Assembly (NCBI RefSeq): GCF_029767005.1
Contig: NZ_JARUQR010000001.1
Location: 553,028 to 617,027, forward strand
From: Thiomicrorhabdus sp. ZW0627
Lineage (GTDB): Bacteria > Pseudomonadota > Gammaproteobacteria > Thiomicrospirales > Thiomicrospiraceae
Direction of reading: 5' to 3'
DNA length: 64,000 nt
This document shows positions 28,808-39,204 of the stretch, piece by piece. The notes under the pieces are model-generated. The model did no database searches. It saw only the letters and a program-made list of their open reading frames with translations, and had not been told where the DNA came from. Each line of letters opens with the position of its first letter. Within the stretch, counting starts at the first letter, position 1. Both the position numbers and the translations under genes were made by a program.

Positions 28808-29857
28808 TTATAGTTCAAGGTATTGGGAACCGGGATCCGCAAATTTTTCTTTCACTTTCAGAATCTCCGGCAATACACTCTTGAAGTGAGTCACCAAATT
28901 GGGATCAAAATGCCTTCCGGATTGATGATGAATCAGTTCAACGGCATCCACAACCGGCCATGCTTCTTTATAAGGCCTTTTCGATGTTAAGGCATCAAAC
29001 ACATCCGCAATCGCGACAATTCGTGCGCTCAATGGAATATCTTCACCCTTAAGACGATTCGGATACCCGGTACCGTCCCATTTCTCATGGTGATTCAATG
29101 CAACTTCATGCGCAATTGCCAATATCCCGGATTCATGTTCACCTATGATTTCCGCTCCAAAATACGGATGCTTTCTCATTAGCGTCCACTCACGCTCATC
29201 AAGCGGACCGTTCTTTTGCAACAACTTATCCGGAATACCGATTTTGCCAATGTCATGCATGGGAGCGACCTGAAACAAAAGATCCGTCCACTCATTCGGA
29301 CCGTCAAACACCGACTCAGCGATCAAACGCGCATAATGGCTCATGCGCATGACGTGCATGCCGGTCTCATTATCCTTGAACTCGCCTGCACGTCCCAGTT
29401 TTTGAATAATCTGCATACGAGTCCGCTGAAGATCTTTGGTTCTTTCTGCAACTTGGCGCTCCAACTCCTTTTTCTGGTTGGCCAACGCCAGATGCGTCCT
29501 TACCCGGGCTTTGGTAATCATCGGACTGATCGGCTTCGTAATATAATCGACGGCGCCGAGCTTCAACCCTCTCTCTTCATTTTCCTCATCGGATAAAGCC
29601 GTGATGAAAATAACGGGAATGTTCGCAGTCAAAGGATTGGCCTTAAGTTTTATGCATACCTCATAGCCATCCATAACCGGCATCATGACATCGAGCAGAA
29701 TAAGATCTGGTTGAGGCTTTTTCTGAGCGATTTGCAACGCCTTTTCACCATTAATAGCCACTTTGATTTTATAAGTGTCTTGCAAAACGCTGGCTAGGAT
29801 ATCGATATTTTCGGGCGTATCGTCAACTACAAGTACCGTGGTATCCAGTTCGGTCAT
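28808..29857 (-). CDS. Response regulator with HD-GYP c-di-GMP phosphodiesterase output
   Basis: N-terminal receiver (1-125) with phospho-acceptor Asp56 in LILLDVMMPVMDG, acidic pair Asp12-Asp13 and Lys108. A short coiled coil (126-155) leads to the HD-GYP domain (about 158-345) with HD at 201-202 (APMHDIGKIGIP), downstream metal His residues (HPYFGAEII, ALNHHEKWDGTGYP) and GYP at 264-266. It hydrolyses c-di-GMP, mainly to GMP in known members. The upstream kinase gene ends nine bases before its ATG, so the kinases at 29866-35056 are its likely phosphodonors. Confidence 0.94.
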   Translation of the reverse strand: MTELDTTVLVVDDTPENIDILASVLQDTYKIKVAINGEKALQIAQKKPQPDLILLDVMMPVMDGYEVCIKLKANPLTANIPVIFITALSDEENEERGLKLGAVDYITKPISPMITKARVRTHLALANQKKELERQVAERTKDLQRTRMQIIQKLGRAGEFKDNETGMHVMRMSHYARLIAESVFDGPNEWTDLLFQVAPMHDIGKIGIPDKLLQKNGPLDEREWTLMRKHPYFGAEIIGEHESGILAIAHEVALNHHEKWDGTGYPNRLKGEDIPLSARIVAIADVFDALTSKRPYKEAWPVVDAVELIHHQSGRHFDPNLVTHFKSVLPEILKVKEKFADPGSQYLEL

Positions 29858-29865
29858 TATTTGTT

Positions 29866-31596
29866 CTATCCCTTTGATTTCTCGTATTCTTCGTAGATCA
29901 GTTCATTAAATTCAATTAGAGTTTCAAGCGCTTTTTCAAACTCATATTTCTTGATCTGGTCATTCAAAGTCCGCAATGCTTCCGCTTGGGAGTTCATCCC
30001 ATCCAGAGCCATCAATTTCTTGGTGTGCTGTAGTGCGTCTAAGTCATGCTCTTCCAGTAAAACTTTCAGTTCCTTGAAAAGCCTGTCATAGCCCAAACGG
30101 TCAAAATCAGCTGTAATCAATGCAGCTTGGGTAGCCTCTATATTCAAATCGGCAGATTGATCATCTAGTTCGGTTCCTGCCGATAAAAGCCTAGAACGAA
30201 CCGGCGACTCTTCTTTTTTCAGAGGCAGGCTCAAACAAAAAGTACTGCCCGCTCCGTACACACTTTCAACCCAAAGTTTACCTTGCATTAATTCAACCAA
30301 ACGCTTTGACGTCGCTAGCCCTAAACCGATACCGCCAAACTTTCGTGTCATGGAGCTATCAACCTGACTAAACGGCAGAAACAATAGCTTCTGCTGGTCT
30401 GGCGTTAAACCGATTCCACTGTCCTTAACCAGAAACAACAATTCGGTTCGCCCTTCTGCATCAGGATTTTCTTCGCTCGTTTTAACAAAGAACTCAATCG
30501 TGCCACCGGCTGCCGTAAATTTAATGGCATTATCCAAAAGGCTCAATAAAACCCGTTTGATCTTGTCATAATCCCCTATCACTAGGTCTGGTGCCCTATC
30601 ATCGATAAACTGTTCCCAAGCCAGGTTTTTATGCTTCATCCGAAGAAAAACATACTCATTGATTTCATCAATCAAACGGTTCAGACGAATCGGCCTAAGA
30701 TCCAATTCCATTCGGTTTGCTTCCAGATCCGAAAAGTCGATCAACTCGTTAAACACTTTAAGCAACTCATGGGAAGCACCCTGCACTTTTTCAATATATT
30801 CTCTCTGGCTGCTATCCAAATCCGTATCCAATGCCAATTGCGACATGGCCTTGATTGAATTCAATGGTGTCCGCACCTCATGAGTCATGCAGGCGAGAAA
30901 GTTTGACTTCGCTTTCGATGCCATTTCCGCTTCCTCTTTAGCTTGTTCCAACTCCTTCGTCCGCTCAACGACCATCGCTTCCATAAGGCTTGTGGTACCC
31001 AAAAGATGTTGTTCTCTCTGGTTTCGGATCTTTTCATGCCAAGCCATCACGCCCAGAATCAACGAAAAATTGATTAGAACGGTATAAAAATCCACCGATG
31101 ACAGGAAAAAGCTTCCGGGAAAAACCGCCTCAATCAAAACAAAGGCCGACAATAGAAATACGGCCCAGATAAACCCTTCATCACGCCCCCTGAAAAAGAA
31201 CGCCAGAATCATCGTAACCTGAAGCCATAAAATACGCGCGTCACTTTCGGGAACACTGTGCATGACTAACAAGGCAACAAGGGTAGCCATCGTCAGGATC
31301 GTTCTTGAGGCAAAGGTGTAATAAGCTTTGTCCCTATAAAGCAGGTAATAACAAACCGAAATGACGATGATAAAAGCAAATTCCGTTACAGCCATCGTCA
31401 GATAGCCTTGGAAATAGCGTATCGTCGACATGACAATGAGCATGCACACCGCTAAAAACGAAACCAACACCAGCGTCTTCATCCGGTGTTGCAACATTTC
31501 CTCGTCTTCGCTAAAGTCATGGCCCGCAACCAGGAATCGTCGAAAAAAGCTCGGGAGTCCCTCACTACGATCTTTGAACGTTTCAAATTCACGCAT
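29866..31596 (-). CDS. Membrane sensor histidine kinase
   Basis: N-terminal block of about five to six membrane helices (residues 40-190) with little periplasmic loop, a coiled coil, HisKA with phospho-acceptor His near 239 ([13 protein letters not shown]), HATPase ([26 protein letters not shown]), and a roughly 100-residue helical C-terminal tail of unknown role that lacks a receiver or an HTLKG-type Hpt motif. Start: the first ATG (31602) touches the AGAGGGG site; the second (31596, [10 protein letters not shown]) is six bases away and overlaps the stop of the upstream hybrid kinase by eight bases. Translationally coupled. Confidence 0.9.
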   Translation of the reverse strand: MREFETFKDRSEGLPSFFRRFLVAGHDFSEDEEMLQHRMKTLVLVSFLAVCMLIVMSTIRYFQGYLTMAVTEFAFIIVISVCYYLLYRDKAYYTFASRTILTMATLVALLVMHSVPESDARILWLQVTMILAFFFRGRDEGFIWAVFLLSAFVLIEAVFPGSFFLSSVDFYTVLINFSLILGVMAWHEKIRNQREQHLLGTTSLMEAMVVERTKELEQAKEEAEMASKAKSNFLACMTHEVRTPLNSIKAMSQLALDTDLDSSQREYIEKVQGASHELLKVFNELIDFSDLEANRMELDLRPIRLNRLIDEINEYVFLRMKHKNLAWEQFIDDRAPDLVIGDYDKIKRVLLSLLDNAIKFTAAGGTIEFFVKTSEENPDAEGRTELLFLVKDSGIGLTPDQQKLLFLPFSQVDSSMTRKFGGIGLGLATSKRLVELMQGKLWVESVYGAGSTFCLSLPLKKEESPVRSRLLSAGTELDDQSADLNIEATQAALITADFDRLGYDRLFKELKVLLEEHDLDALQHTKKLMALDGMNSQAEALRTLNDQIKKYEFEKALETLIEFNELIYEEYEKSKG

Positions 31597-34500
31597 CGTC
31601 ATCCCCTCTTTCCGCTAATTCGACTTCCAACTTTGCCATCGTTTCGATCGCTGCATCAAAATCATAACTTTCAATATGCTGAATCAGCTGAACGATATCT
31701 GCATGACCCGCATCCAAACCACTTTGCTGTTGCAACTGTTTGACGAATTCAATCGCTTTCGCATCGTCATCTTCAAGCAGTGATTTCAACTGAACCAGCG
31801 TCTTCTGAAGAGCTTTCCAATCAACTGCATACTCACCAATCTTCTTTTCTGTCTTAAAGCAGTCCAAAGCCGAAAGCGCTTCCAACAAAGGATTTAAACG
31901 ATCCATTACATCCGTCAATAAAGCGTCCAATAACGTCTTGTCCACATCCTCATGACAGTTACGTTCCAACTTATCGGCCCGATCCTGTAATTCAGTCGCG
32001 CCAATGCTACTGGCCACGCCTTTCAAGGTATGAGCCAAACGCAAAGCCATCTGCCAGTCTCCGGATTCGGCTGCTTGTTTAAATTGGTTCTCAAACTCTC
32101 CCTGATTCTTCCCAAACCTCGACAACAATTTGAAATAAAGCGATTTATTATCGTTGGTCGTCACCAAGCCTTTCGCCTTGTTCACCCCAGGTAGATCCAA
32201 TGTGGCGAAATCCTTTTCCAAGCACTGGTGATCCACTTGACGTTTACTTTTTTCAGTTTCTTCTAAAGCTGCAACATCCAATTTGTCTTCCGAATAATCC
32301 GGCGATTCAATCCATCGGGCCATGGTATTGAACATTTCAGCAGGCCTGATCGGCTTGGCGATATAGTCGTTCATGCCCGCATCAATCGCTTTTTGTCTGT
32401 CATCCAACATCGCATTAGCGGTTAATGCAATGATCGGCAGGTTCTTCAACCCCAACTCACTTCGGATATTTCTTGCAGCCTCGTAACCATCCATAACTGG
32501 CATCTGGCAATCCATTAAAACGCCGTCAAAATCCTGAGTCTCAATCAGGTTCAACGCTTCCAAACCGTTGCTTGCCGCCGTAACGATGATGCCCTGACTG
32601 TTCAACAGTTCCTCAGCAAGTTTCTGGTTGATTTCATTATCGTCCACCAGAAGAATGTGTGTTCCTCTCAGCCGTCTGGCTGCAGCCTCGGCAGTCACAT
32701 TCTGAGTTTCCTGATTGGCCTTCAGCTCGGATTGGAATATTTCAGTGACCGCATCATGAAGGTTGGAATACGTCAGCGGCTTATCCAAAATCGATTCAAT
32801 GCCCAGTGCTTGCGCATTGATACTCTCCTTCAATTCATGTGGGGCAATCATGAGTATCGGAGGTTGTGGCGTAATTTCATCCTCATTGCGAATCGCATCA
32901 ACCGTTTCGACCCCACTCATTCCCTGAAGCTGGTCATCAATCACAATCAATTCAAACGGCTCGGAAATAACCGCCTCTTTCAAACGTTCTATGGCTTCAG
33001 TACCGCTGCCTACCACTTCAACCCCAAAACCGAAGCTTTTCAACATCTTGGTCACAACACTACAGGAAATTTCCTTATCATCGACAACCAACACCTTGTA
33101 GCCCTCAAGCACGGATTCATTGCCGATAATCTGGATAGGTCGTTGTTTAGGTTGCTTTTCCAGGCATACCGTAAACTGAAAATCACTGCCTTTCCCTCTT
33201 TCACTTTCAACCCAGACCTCGCCGCCCATCATTTCGACCAACTCTTTACTGATAGCCAACCCCAAACCGGTACCACCATATTCACGAGACGTCGAAGCAT
33301 CCGCTTGGGAGAACGGTTGAAACAGCTGCTTTTGCGCTTCTTGTGACATCCCAACACCGGTATCTTTAACGGAGAAGTGCAGTACCGTACAACCCTCTTT
33401 ATCCTCATCGATCGAGATATGCAGACTGACCTCGCCGCCGGGATTGGTGAACTTAATCGCATTGCCAACCAAATTCAGTAAAACCTGCCCCAGTCTCAAT
33501 GGATCACCTACGAATTCGGTAGGCATGTCGGCATCCATCCAGTAGAACAATTCAACATTCTTTCTTTGCGCCGACAAGGCTACTACGTCAATCACATCTT
33601 CCACCACTTTCCACAAAGAGAGCGGCGTATGTTCAATGCTTAGTTGGCGAGATTCAATTTTCGAGAAATCCAAAATATCGTTGATGATTCTCAACAACAT
33701 CTCCGCCGATTGATTCGCTTTATAAACATAATTTCGCGCCTTGGAAGGCATCTCAGACTGCAACGCCAAGTGAGACATACCGATAATCGCATTCATCGGC
33801 GTACGGATCTCATGACTCATATTGGCCAGAAACTCGGATTTCAGTCTAGTCGCCGCTTCCGCCGCTTCTTTGGCTTCGACCATAATCCGTTCGGCCTCTT
33901 TCATTTCGGTAATGTCTTGAATCAAACCGATAAAAACCCGATGATCCTTAAACCGGACTTCACTGACTCGAATGGCAACGGGGATTTCGGCACCGTCTTT
34001 TCGCACCAGTGTTTGTTCCAAGGTATAACCGAACACATTTGATTGCTGTTTATTGGCGTTTCTTAAATAATTTTTGATAAAACTATCTTTTCCGTTATCG
34101 GACGTTTCAGGAACGATAATGCTGATATTGTTACCAATCATTTCGTTCCTGCCGTACCCGGTCATTTTTTCAGATGCTCGGTTAAAGCTCTCGACAATCC
34201 CTCTTTCATCAACCGTAATCAGACCATCAACCGTGCTATCCAAAATCTTAGCCAGAAACGCTTCCGACTCTTTCAGGGAATCTTTGGTTTCACGAATACG
34301 TTTATTCAAAAACAGGAATACAAAAATATTGGTAAAAACAAATATCAGAATGATTACTTTCAGCCAGTTATCAACGATAACAAATCGACTCTCTAAAGCA
34401 CGCACTTGATTTAATGTACGCTTTTCCAAACTGTTCATGAATTCGTCAATCGGCTGCATAATGGCCTGTTTTTCCAACAAATACGCATTGGAGTGCAGCA

Positions 34501-35056
34501 ACTTAATCGCAAAATCCTGATCGGGCTTTCCATGAACCGTATAATTTCCCTGACTGTCCTGATACACCCCAATCATGGCGTTAAACGCTTTGGTTTCCAT
34601 GCCGACTAAAACATTAGACTTGTCTTCCGCTTCTTGAAGTTTTGCATATTCGACTTTTGTGAATGGCAGTGACGCCATCAGTGACCGTAAAGACTGAGAT
34701 TGACCATCTGGATGAATACGGCTTCTTAAAGGCTCCAGGTAATTCCAGTAGACTTGATCATAACCTTCGGGTCTAGCAGACAGGCCATTACGGATATCCA
34801 AAATTCTCTGATAATTCTCTTTATAGGTTTTGTCGCCGGTCACCACATACAGTCGCGCGAAACGCGTCAACTCATCGGAACTTGATTTCAATGAGACCGC
34901 GGCTTTGTGCATTTCATAGCGGTCTGATTGCGCCTCACTTAACTTGGTTTTTAAATTGGTGTTATGCTGCTGCAACACGACAATGACAATCATCAATACA
35001 ATTTCAACCACAGCAATAACAAAAAACAGATCCCTGATTTTTATGGATTGGTTCAT
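31589..35056 (-). CDS. Hybrid sensor kinase: PAS-HisKA-HATPase-REC-REC-Hpt
   Basis: 1155 residues. Two membrane helices (about 9-28 and 233-251) bracket a helical periplasmic sensor. Then PAS (263-385), HisKA with His415 ([13 protein letters not shown]), HATPase ([19 protein letters not shown]), receiver 1 (653-775; Asp707), receiver 2 (799-915; Asp849 in [12 protein letters not shown]) and an Hpt domain with His1009 ([11 protein letters not shown]). This is a BarA-like layout with a second receiver. All phospho-sites are present, so a complete internal relay is possible. First gene of a three-gene overlapping cluster that ends in the HD-GYP regulator. Confidence 0.94.
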   Translation of the reverse strand: MNQSIKIRDLFFVIAVVEIVLMIVIVVLQQHNTNLKTKLSEAQSDRYEMHKAAVSLKSSSDELTRFARLYVVTGDKTYKENYQRILDIRNGLSARPEGYDQVYWNYLEPLRSRIHPDGQSQSLRSLMASLPFTKVEYAKLQEAEDKSNVLVGMETKAFNAMIGVYQDSQGNYTVHGKPDQDFAIKLLHSNAYLLEKQAIMQPIDEFMNSLEKRTLNQVRALESRFVIVDNWLKVIILIFVFTNIFVFLFLNKRIRETKDSLKESEAFLAKILDSTVDGLITVDERGIVESFNRASEKMTGYGRNEMIGNNISIIVPETSDNGKDSFIKNYLRNANKQQSNVFGYTLEQTLVRKDGAEIPVAIRVSEVRFKDHRVFIGLIQDITEMKEAERIMVEAKEAAEAATRLKSEFLANMSHEIRTPMNAIIGMSHLALQSEMPSKARNYVYKANQSAEMLLRIINDILDFSKIESRQLSIEHTPLSLWKVVEDVIDVVALSAQRKNVELFYWMDADMPTEFVGDPLRLGQVLLNLVGNAIKFTNPGGEVSLHISIDEDKEGCTVLHFSVKDTGVGMSQEAQKQLFQPFSQADASTSREYGGTGLGLAISKELVEMMGGEVWVESERGKGSDFQFTVCLEKQPKQRPIQIIGNESVLEGYKVLVVDDKEISCSVVTKMLKSFGFGVEVVGSGTEAIERLKEAVISEPFELIVIDDQLQGMSGVETVDAIRNEDEITPQPPILMIAPHELKESINAQALGIESILDKPLTYSNLHDAVTEIFQSELKANQETQNVTAEAAARRLRGTHILLVDDNEINQKLAEELLNSQGIIVTAASNGLEALNLIETQDFDGVLMDCQMPVMDGYEAARNIRSELGLKNLPIIALTANAMLDDRQKAIDAGMNDYIAKPIRPAEMFNTMARWIESPDYSEDKLDVAALEETEKSKRQVDHQCLEKDFATLDLPGVNKAKGLVTTNDNKSLYFKLLSRFGKNQGEFENQFKQAAESGDWQMALRLAHTLKGVASSIGATELQDRADKLERNCHEDVDKTLLDALLTDVMDRLNPLLEALSALDCFKTEKKIGEYAVDWKALQKTLVQLKSLLEDDDAKAIEFVKQLQQQSGLDAGHADIVQLIQHIESYDFDAAIETMAKLEVELAERGDDDA

Positions 35057-35226
35057 CCCAAACTTAACTCTTAGTAACTTTTATTTTATTGTGGGTATTG
35101 TACGCATATCCTTACAAGTTGTCGTGAAAAAGATGAAAGTTTTTCTTATGCAATACGCTATTTTATCCATACTAAAACATGGGTTATTAGTTACCTTTTT
35201 GATTTTGTTATTTTTTTCATTTTCAA

Positions 35227-35234
35227 CAGGCCTG
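35227..35234. repeat. CAGGCCTG element, divergent intergenic region
   Basis: Extended as CAACAGGCCTGCCGG followed by TTTTTT, between the 5' ends of the hybrid kinase and the SDR gene. The surrounding 266 bases are AT-rich and hold no convincing gene. Confidence 0.8.
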
Positions 35235-35322
35235 CCGGTTTTTTAAAAGCCATTTTTGGTTTTCATTACTCACAGGCTTTTTTAAAATAGGTTAACTTCA
35301 ATACAACAATAAGAATCTTTAC

Positions 35323-36096
35323 ATGAACTATCAGGTCGCCATGATTACCGGCGCTTCTTCCGGCATAGGAAAAGCCATTGCCGAAACACTCGCCGAACAA
35401 GGAATAAAACTCATTCTTCTAGCCCGCAGAAAAGAACGTCTGGAACAACTGAAAAACCAACTGAAAACGGAATGCCATGTAATTGCTTGCGACATCAATG
35501 ACCACAAAACACTGGCAAAAGAACTGGCAGAGCTGCCCGAACCTTTCGCAAACATCGACGTCCTGATCAATAACGCCGGACTCGCTCTTGGACTCAATCC
35601 AGCACACGAGAGCGACTGGGATGATTGGCAGACCATGATAGAGACCAACTGCCTTTCCCTTGCCTACCTGACCCGACAACTCTTGCCGGCCATGGTAGAA
35701 CGCAATCATGGACACATCATCAACATCGGCTCGATTGCCGGAACTTACCACTACAAAGGCGCCAACGTCTACGGTGCAACCAAAGCCTTTGTCGAACAGT
35801 TCTCGGTCAATCTACGAAGCGACCTGCTAGGAACAGCCGTCCGGGTAACCAATGTCGAACCCGGTTTGCTCAATGAAAGTGAATTTTCTCTGGTGCGATT
35901 TAAAGGGGATGAAAGCAAGGCCGACCGGGTCTATCAGGGGTTACAACCTTTAAAATCATCAGATGTTGCCGAATCGGTACGCTGGATTCTGGCTCAGCCG
36001 GCGCACGTCAACATCAACCGCATCGAATTGATGCCCGTGGAACAAGCACCGGGAGGCCCAATCACTTCCGTCGTGCGTTCCGATACGAAGAATTAA
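35323..36096 (+). CDS. Short-chain dehydrogenase/reductase, YdfG-like
   Basis: NAD(P)-dependent oxidoreductase, 257 residues, classical SDR. Cofactor motif TGASSGIG at the N-terminus with RRKER (NADP preference inferred from the basic residues), NNAG, catalytic Ser in IGSIAG and YxxxK as YGATK. The C-terminal segment NVEPGLL and NINRIELMPVEQ resembles E. coli YdfG, which reduces 3-hydroxy acids and malonic semialdehyde. Monocistronic. Divergent from the hybrid kinase. Confidence 0.88.
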   Translation: MNYQVAMITGASSGIGKAIAETLAEQGIKLILLARRKERLEQLKNQLKTECHVIACDINDHKTLAKELAELPEPFANIDVLINNAGLALGLNPAHESDWDDWQTMIETNCLSLAYLTRQLLPAMVERNHGHIINIGSIAGTYHYKGANVYGATKAFVEQFSVNLRSDLLGTAVRVTNVEPGLLNESEFSLVRFKGDESKADRVYQGLQPLKSSDVAESVRWILAQPAHVNINRIELMPVEQAPGGPITSVVRSDTKN

Positions 36097-36203
36097 ACAA
36101 AAATACGTATAAAAATACCCTTTCAACTTAAAGCAAACGTAGTCTTCTCCATATTGGTTGTGATAAAGTTAATATCAACACATTTTGTGGTATTAAATGG
36201 TTG

Positions 36204-37094
36204 ATGAGTATGAAAATGGTTAAGACGTTCTTTCTTTTTGCTGCAATGGCATTGTTAGGCTGCAGTAGCCAGGAGCAACCGTCACTCAAAATCGTCGCCA
36301 ACTCATGGATAGGCTATTCACCTTTGTTTTACGCCAAGGCCAACGGCTGGCTGGAACCACTTAATATCAAGCTTTCTACCGTGGTTTCACTAGGTGAAAG
36401 CATGCACATCTACGAGTATTCCGGTCTCGACGCCTTTACAGGAACGCAATACGAATACCATCAAGTTCATCAGAAAAATCCCAATCTCATTCCCGTCATC
36501 ATGTTCGACCGTTCGAATGGTGGGGACGTCGTCATGAGCAACCGTAGCGAGAAATCGTTGCGAGAGACCGCCGACCCCATCAATGTCTACCTGGAAATCA
36601 ATTCCGTCAACCAACTTGTCTTCAAGGACTTCGTCAAACGCCACAAGTTGCAGGACAAAACCTTTAACTACATCAATGGGGATCAACTTAAAATCGTCTC
36701 CGAGTTAAAGAACAACCTCGATCCGGGTCCTTCTATCGTCGTCACCTATGTTCCCTACAACCACAGTCTGGAAAAAAGCGGATTCACAACTCTCGCTTCC
36801 ACTCGTGACGGCCTCGACCTGTTGGTTCTTGACGCACTCTATACGACCAAAGACACTTTCAAACTGCATAACGAACAGTTCAAGCAGCTGAAATCACTGA
36901 TCGACCGAGCCATTTACGATCTGGAGAATCATCCCAAACAATTTTACGAGCGCGTCAAACCTTACCTTGAAAACAATACCTATGACGAATTCCTTTCGAG
37001 TCTGGAAGATATTGTATGGCTCAACAACGAGTTAGATCCCAAACTGGTCGAACGACTGGATGAGGCCCTGTTCCCAACGAGGGATCTCCTGTAG
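36204..37094 (+). CDS. Substrate-binding-protein-like lipoprotein (NMT1/THI5 or SsuA/TauA fold)
   Basis: Lipoprotein signal with LLGC lipobox followed by SS, then a periplasmic type II binding fold: LKIVANSWIGYSPLFYAKANGWLE is the classic start of nitrate/sulfonate/pyrimidine-type binding proteins. About 296 residues. No permease or ATPase is nearby. Its stop codon abuts the ATG of a membrane GGDEF-EAL protein, so I infer a ligand-sensing partner of that enzyme, as NspS is for MbaA in Vibrio. The frame opens with TTG at 36201; ATG 36204 or 36210 is more likely, with no clear ribosome site. Confidence 0.82.
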   Translation: MSMKMVKTFFLFAAMALLGCSSQEQPSLKIVANSWIGYSPLFYAKANGWLEPLNIKLSTVVSLGESMHIYEYSGLDAFTGTQYEYHQVHQKNPNLIPVIMFDRSNGGDVVMSNRSEKSLRETADPINVYLEINSVNQLVFKDFVKRHKLQDKTFNYINGDQLKIVSELKNNLDPGPSIVVTYVPYNHSLEKSGFTTLASTRDGLDLLVLDALYTTKDTFKLHNEQFKQLKSLIDRAIYDLENHPKQFYERVKPYLENNTYDEFLSSLEDIVWLNNELDPKLVERLDEALFPTRDLL

Positions 37095-39107
37095 ATGCTG
37101 TCCATTCATCACTTTGTCATCACGGCAATCGTCGCCATCATTACCCTGTTCTACTCGGTTTTCTTCTACCATTTCCTGAAAGATCAGCAACAGAAAACCG
37201 ATTTGATCATGGAAAGCATTCGTCATGACACCTCCGAAACGGCCTATATCATTTCGACGGAGATGCAGGGAATCGAATCGATTCGCTCATTCAAATCTCT
37301 CTTGAATAGAAAGGTGGCCAGCAGCCCACTGATTACCAATATGGTGGTTTCCTTAGGCAACAAAATACTCATCAAAACCGACGCGGCCATCACGACAATC
37401 CCACCCGGAAAACGTACACTTTCGACCCTGAATAACATTCCAACCAGCAAGCTGCTCGAACAGCGTGTTTTTGAGTCCGACATCGACTTTTTCATGCAGG
37501 ACAAACCCGCTAAACTGCGCCTGTTCACCTATGTAGATCACAAATACATCAGTAACTACTTTTCCCAGAACCAGATGAACTACCTGCTGTTTTTCGGCCT
37601 GTTCCCCATGCTAGGGCTGGGCCTGTTATGGCTTATTCTAAGAAACTACATCACCACCCCTTTGGAATCCCTAAGGCTCTTTGCCTACAGCCAGGAAAAA
37701 CGCCCTAAACCATTCAAACTGAAAGAATTGGAATATGTCCGCAGCTCCATGGAAGAGACCTTTCAACGACTCGAACATGAGAAAAAAGAACTCTACCGTT
37801 TGGCAAGAACCGACAGCCTCAGCGGCTTGGCTAACCGTAGTCAACTTAATGAACGGCTCAGCTGGCTTATTTCGGAAGCGTCACGCGAAAATTCGGAATT
37901 CGCGATCGTCTTCATCGACCTGGATAACTTCAAGGTCGTCAACGACTCTTTGGGTCATGACATCGGCGACGAACTTCTCAAGAATGTTGCCGACCTGATC
38001 CATCATGTACTCCGGGAATACGACATCATCGCCCGAGTCGGAGGCGATGAATTCGTCATCGTCTTAAGCCATTACAAAACCAATTTCGAATTGACTCATA
38101 TCATCCAGCGAATTATTGACCGTATCAGTGAACTGCACATCATCGAATCGCATCCGATCCGCGTATCGGCCAGTATCGGCGTCGCTTTCTACCCTCAAGA
38201 CGGAACCGACATCACCGGCCTGATGAAAAGTGCGGACATCGCCATGTACGAAGCCAAGAAGCTTGGCAAAAACCAATTTAAATTCTTCACCAAAGCGCTG
38301 CACCAACAAGTCCTTAAAGAAATCGAGCTTGAACACAGTATGCGCAAGGCGATTAAAAACAACGAATTCGAACTGTTTTATCAACCTAAAATGAGTACCG
38401 ATGGCCACCAAGTCGTTGGTGCCGAAGCCTTGATACGCTGGATTCATCCGCAAAAAGGCATCATTCCGCCGAACGACTTCATCCCGGCTGCCGAAAAGAA
38501 TGGCCTGATGGTCGAACTCGGCGAATGGATTCTACAAACCGTGGTACAGCAGCAAATCGAATGGAAAACCTCAGGGCTGGCCGATATCCAACTCTCGGTC
38601 AACCTGTCCGTAGTGCAGTTTTTGGACGACCACTTCGACGATAAGTTCGAAAGAATCATCATTCAATCCGGAATCGATCCTCAAAAACTCGACATCGAAA
38701 TGACCGAATCGGTGTTTCTGGAAAACTCCCTGAAAAATCTGAGTTCGCTCAATAATATCCGAGATCTTGGGGTTTCCATTTCACTGGACGACTTTGGTAC
38801 AGGGTATTCCTCTCTGGCCTACTTGAAAGCCCTACCGATTGACACCCTTAAGATCGACAAATCTTTCATGGATGACTTTAACAACGAAACGGGTTCCATC
38901 TTCATCGAAACCATCGTCAAACTCGCCCACACGCTCAAACTGCACGTGGTCGCCGAAGGCATCGAAACCCAGGATCAAATCAACTATCTGGTTAAAATCG
39001 GCTGCAATACTTATCAGGGTTATTACTGTTCTCCACCGCTTCCAGTTGATCAGTTCGAGGCCTTTTTGCGTCTGACCGACTACGGCTGCGGAGAAGATCG
39101 CGAATAG
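37095..39107 (+). CDS. Membrane GGDEF-EAL protein with periplasmic domain
   Basis: Two membrane helices (about 7-28 and 162-183) flank a roughly 130-residue periplasmic domain. A HAMP-like/coiled-coil stretch (185-235) leads to GGDEF (236-400) with intact GGDEF at 316-320 and I-site REYD at 307-310, then EAL (405-660) with EALIRW (444-449), VNLS, EMTES, DDFGTG (565-570), KIDKSF and VAEGIET, all catalytic residues of active phosphodiesterases. Both activities are possible, and the balance would be set by the periplasmic input. Starts on the base after the stop of the binding lipoprotein gene. Confidence 0.93.
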   Translation: MLSIHHFVITAIVAIITLFYSVFFYHFLKDQQQKTDLIMESIRHDTSETAYIISTEMQGIESIRSFKSLLNRKVASSPLITNMVVSLGNKILIKTDAAITTIPPGKRTLSTLNNIPTSKLLEQRVFESDIDFFMQDKPAKLRLFTYVDHKYISNYFSQNQMNYLLFFGLFPMLGLGLLWLILRNYITTPLESLRLFAYSQEKRPKPFKLKELEYVRSSMEETFQRLEHEKKELYRLARTDSLSGLANRSQLNERLSWLISEASRENSEFAIVFIDLDNFKVVNDSLGHDIGDELLKNVADLIHHVLREYDIIARVGGDEFVIVLSHYKTNFELTHIIQRIIDRISELHIIESHPIRVSASIGVAFYPQDGTDITGLMKSADIAMYEAKKLGKNQFKFFTKALHQQVLKEIELEHSMRKAIKNNEFELFYQPKMSTDGHQVVGAEALIRWIHPQKGIIPPNDFIPAAEKNGLMVELGEWILQTVVQQQIEWKTSGLADIQLSVNLSVVQFLDDHFDDKFERIIIQSGIDPQKLDIEMTESVFLENSLKNLSSLNNIRDLGVSISLDDFGTGYSSLAYLKALPIDTLKIDKSFMDDFNNETGSIFIETIVKLAHTLKLHVVAEGIETQDQINYLVKIGCNTYQGYYCSPPLPVDQFEAFLRLTDYGCGEDRE

Positions 39108-39204
39108 AATGCCTTAATTCGCCAACAATCTCCGCGCCGCCGCCTTCGCTCATGTTAAAATACGCGCAAATTTATTCTTTCAGTTTTTAAGGTAATACTT
39201 TGCA

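Noticed and set aside
32657-33346. 229-codon open frame opposite the hybrid kinase
   Set aside because: Shadow of the receiver and ATPase coding region; composition is unlike a real protein.
35133-35246. Possible 37-residue hydrophobic peptide on the plus strand (MKVFLMQYAILSIL...)
   Set aside because: No clear ribosome site, it ends inside the CAGGCCTG element, and the AT-rich divergent promoter region easily yields such frames. Not supported without conservation.
36204-37094. Reading the binding-fold lipoprotein as part of an ABC importer
   Set aside because: No permease or ATPase gene adjoins it; the coupled gene is a GGDEF-EAL protein.
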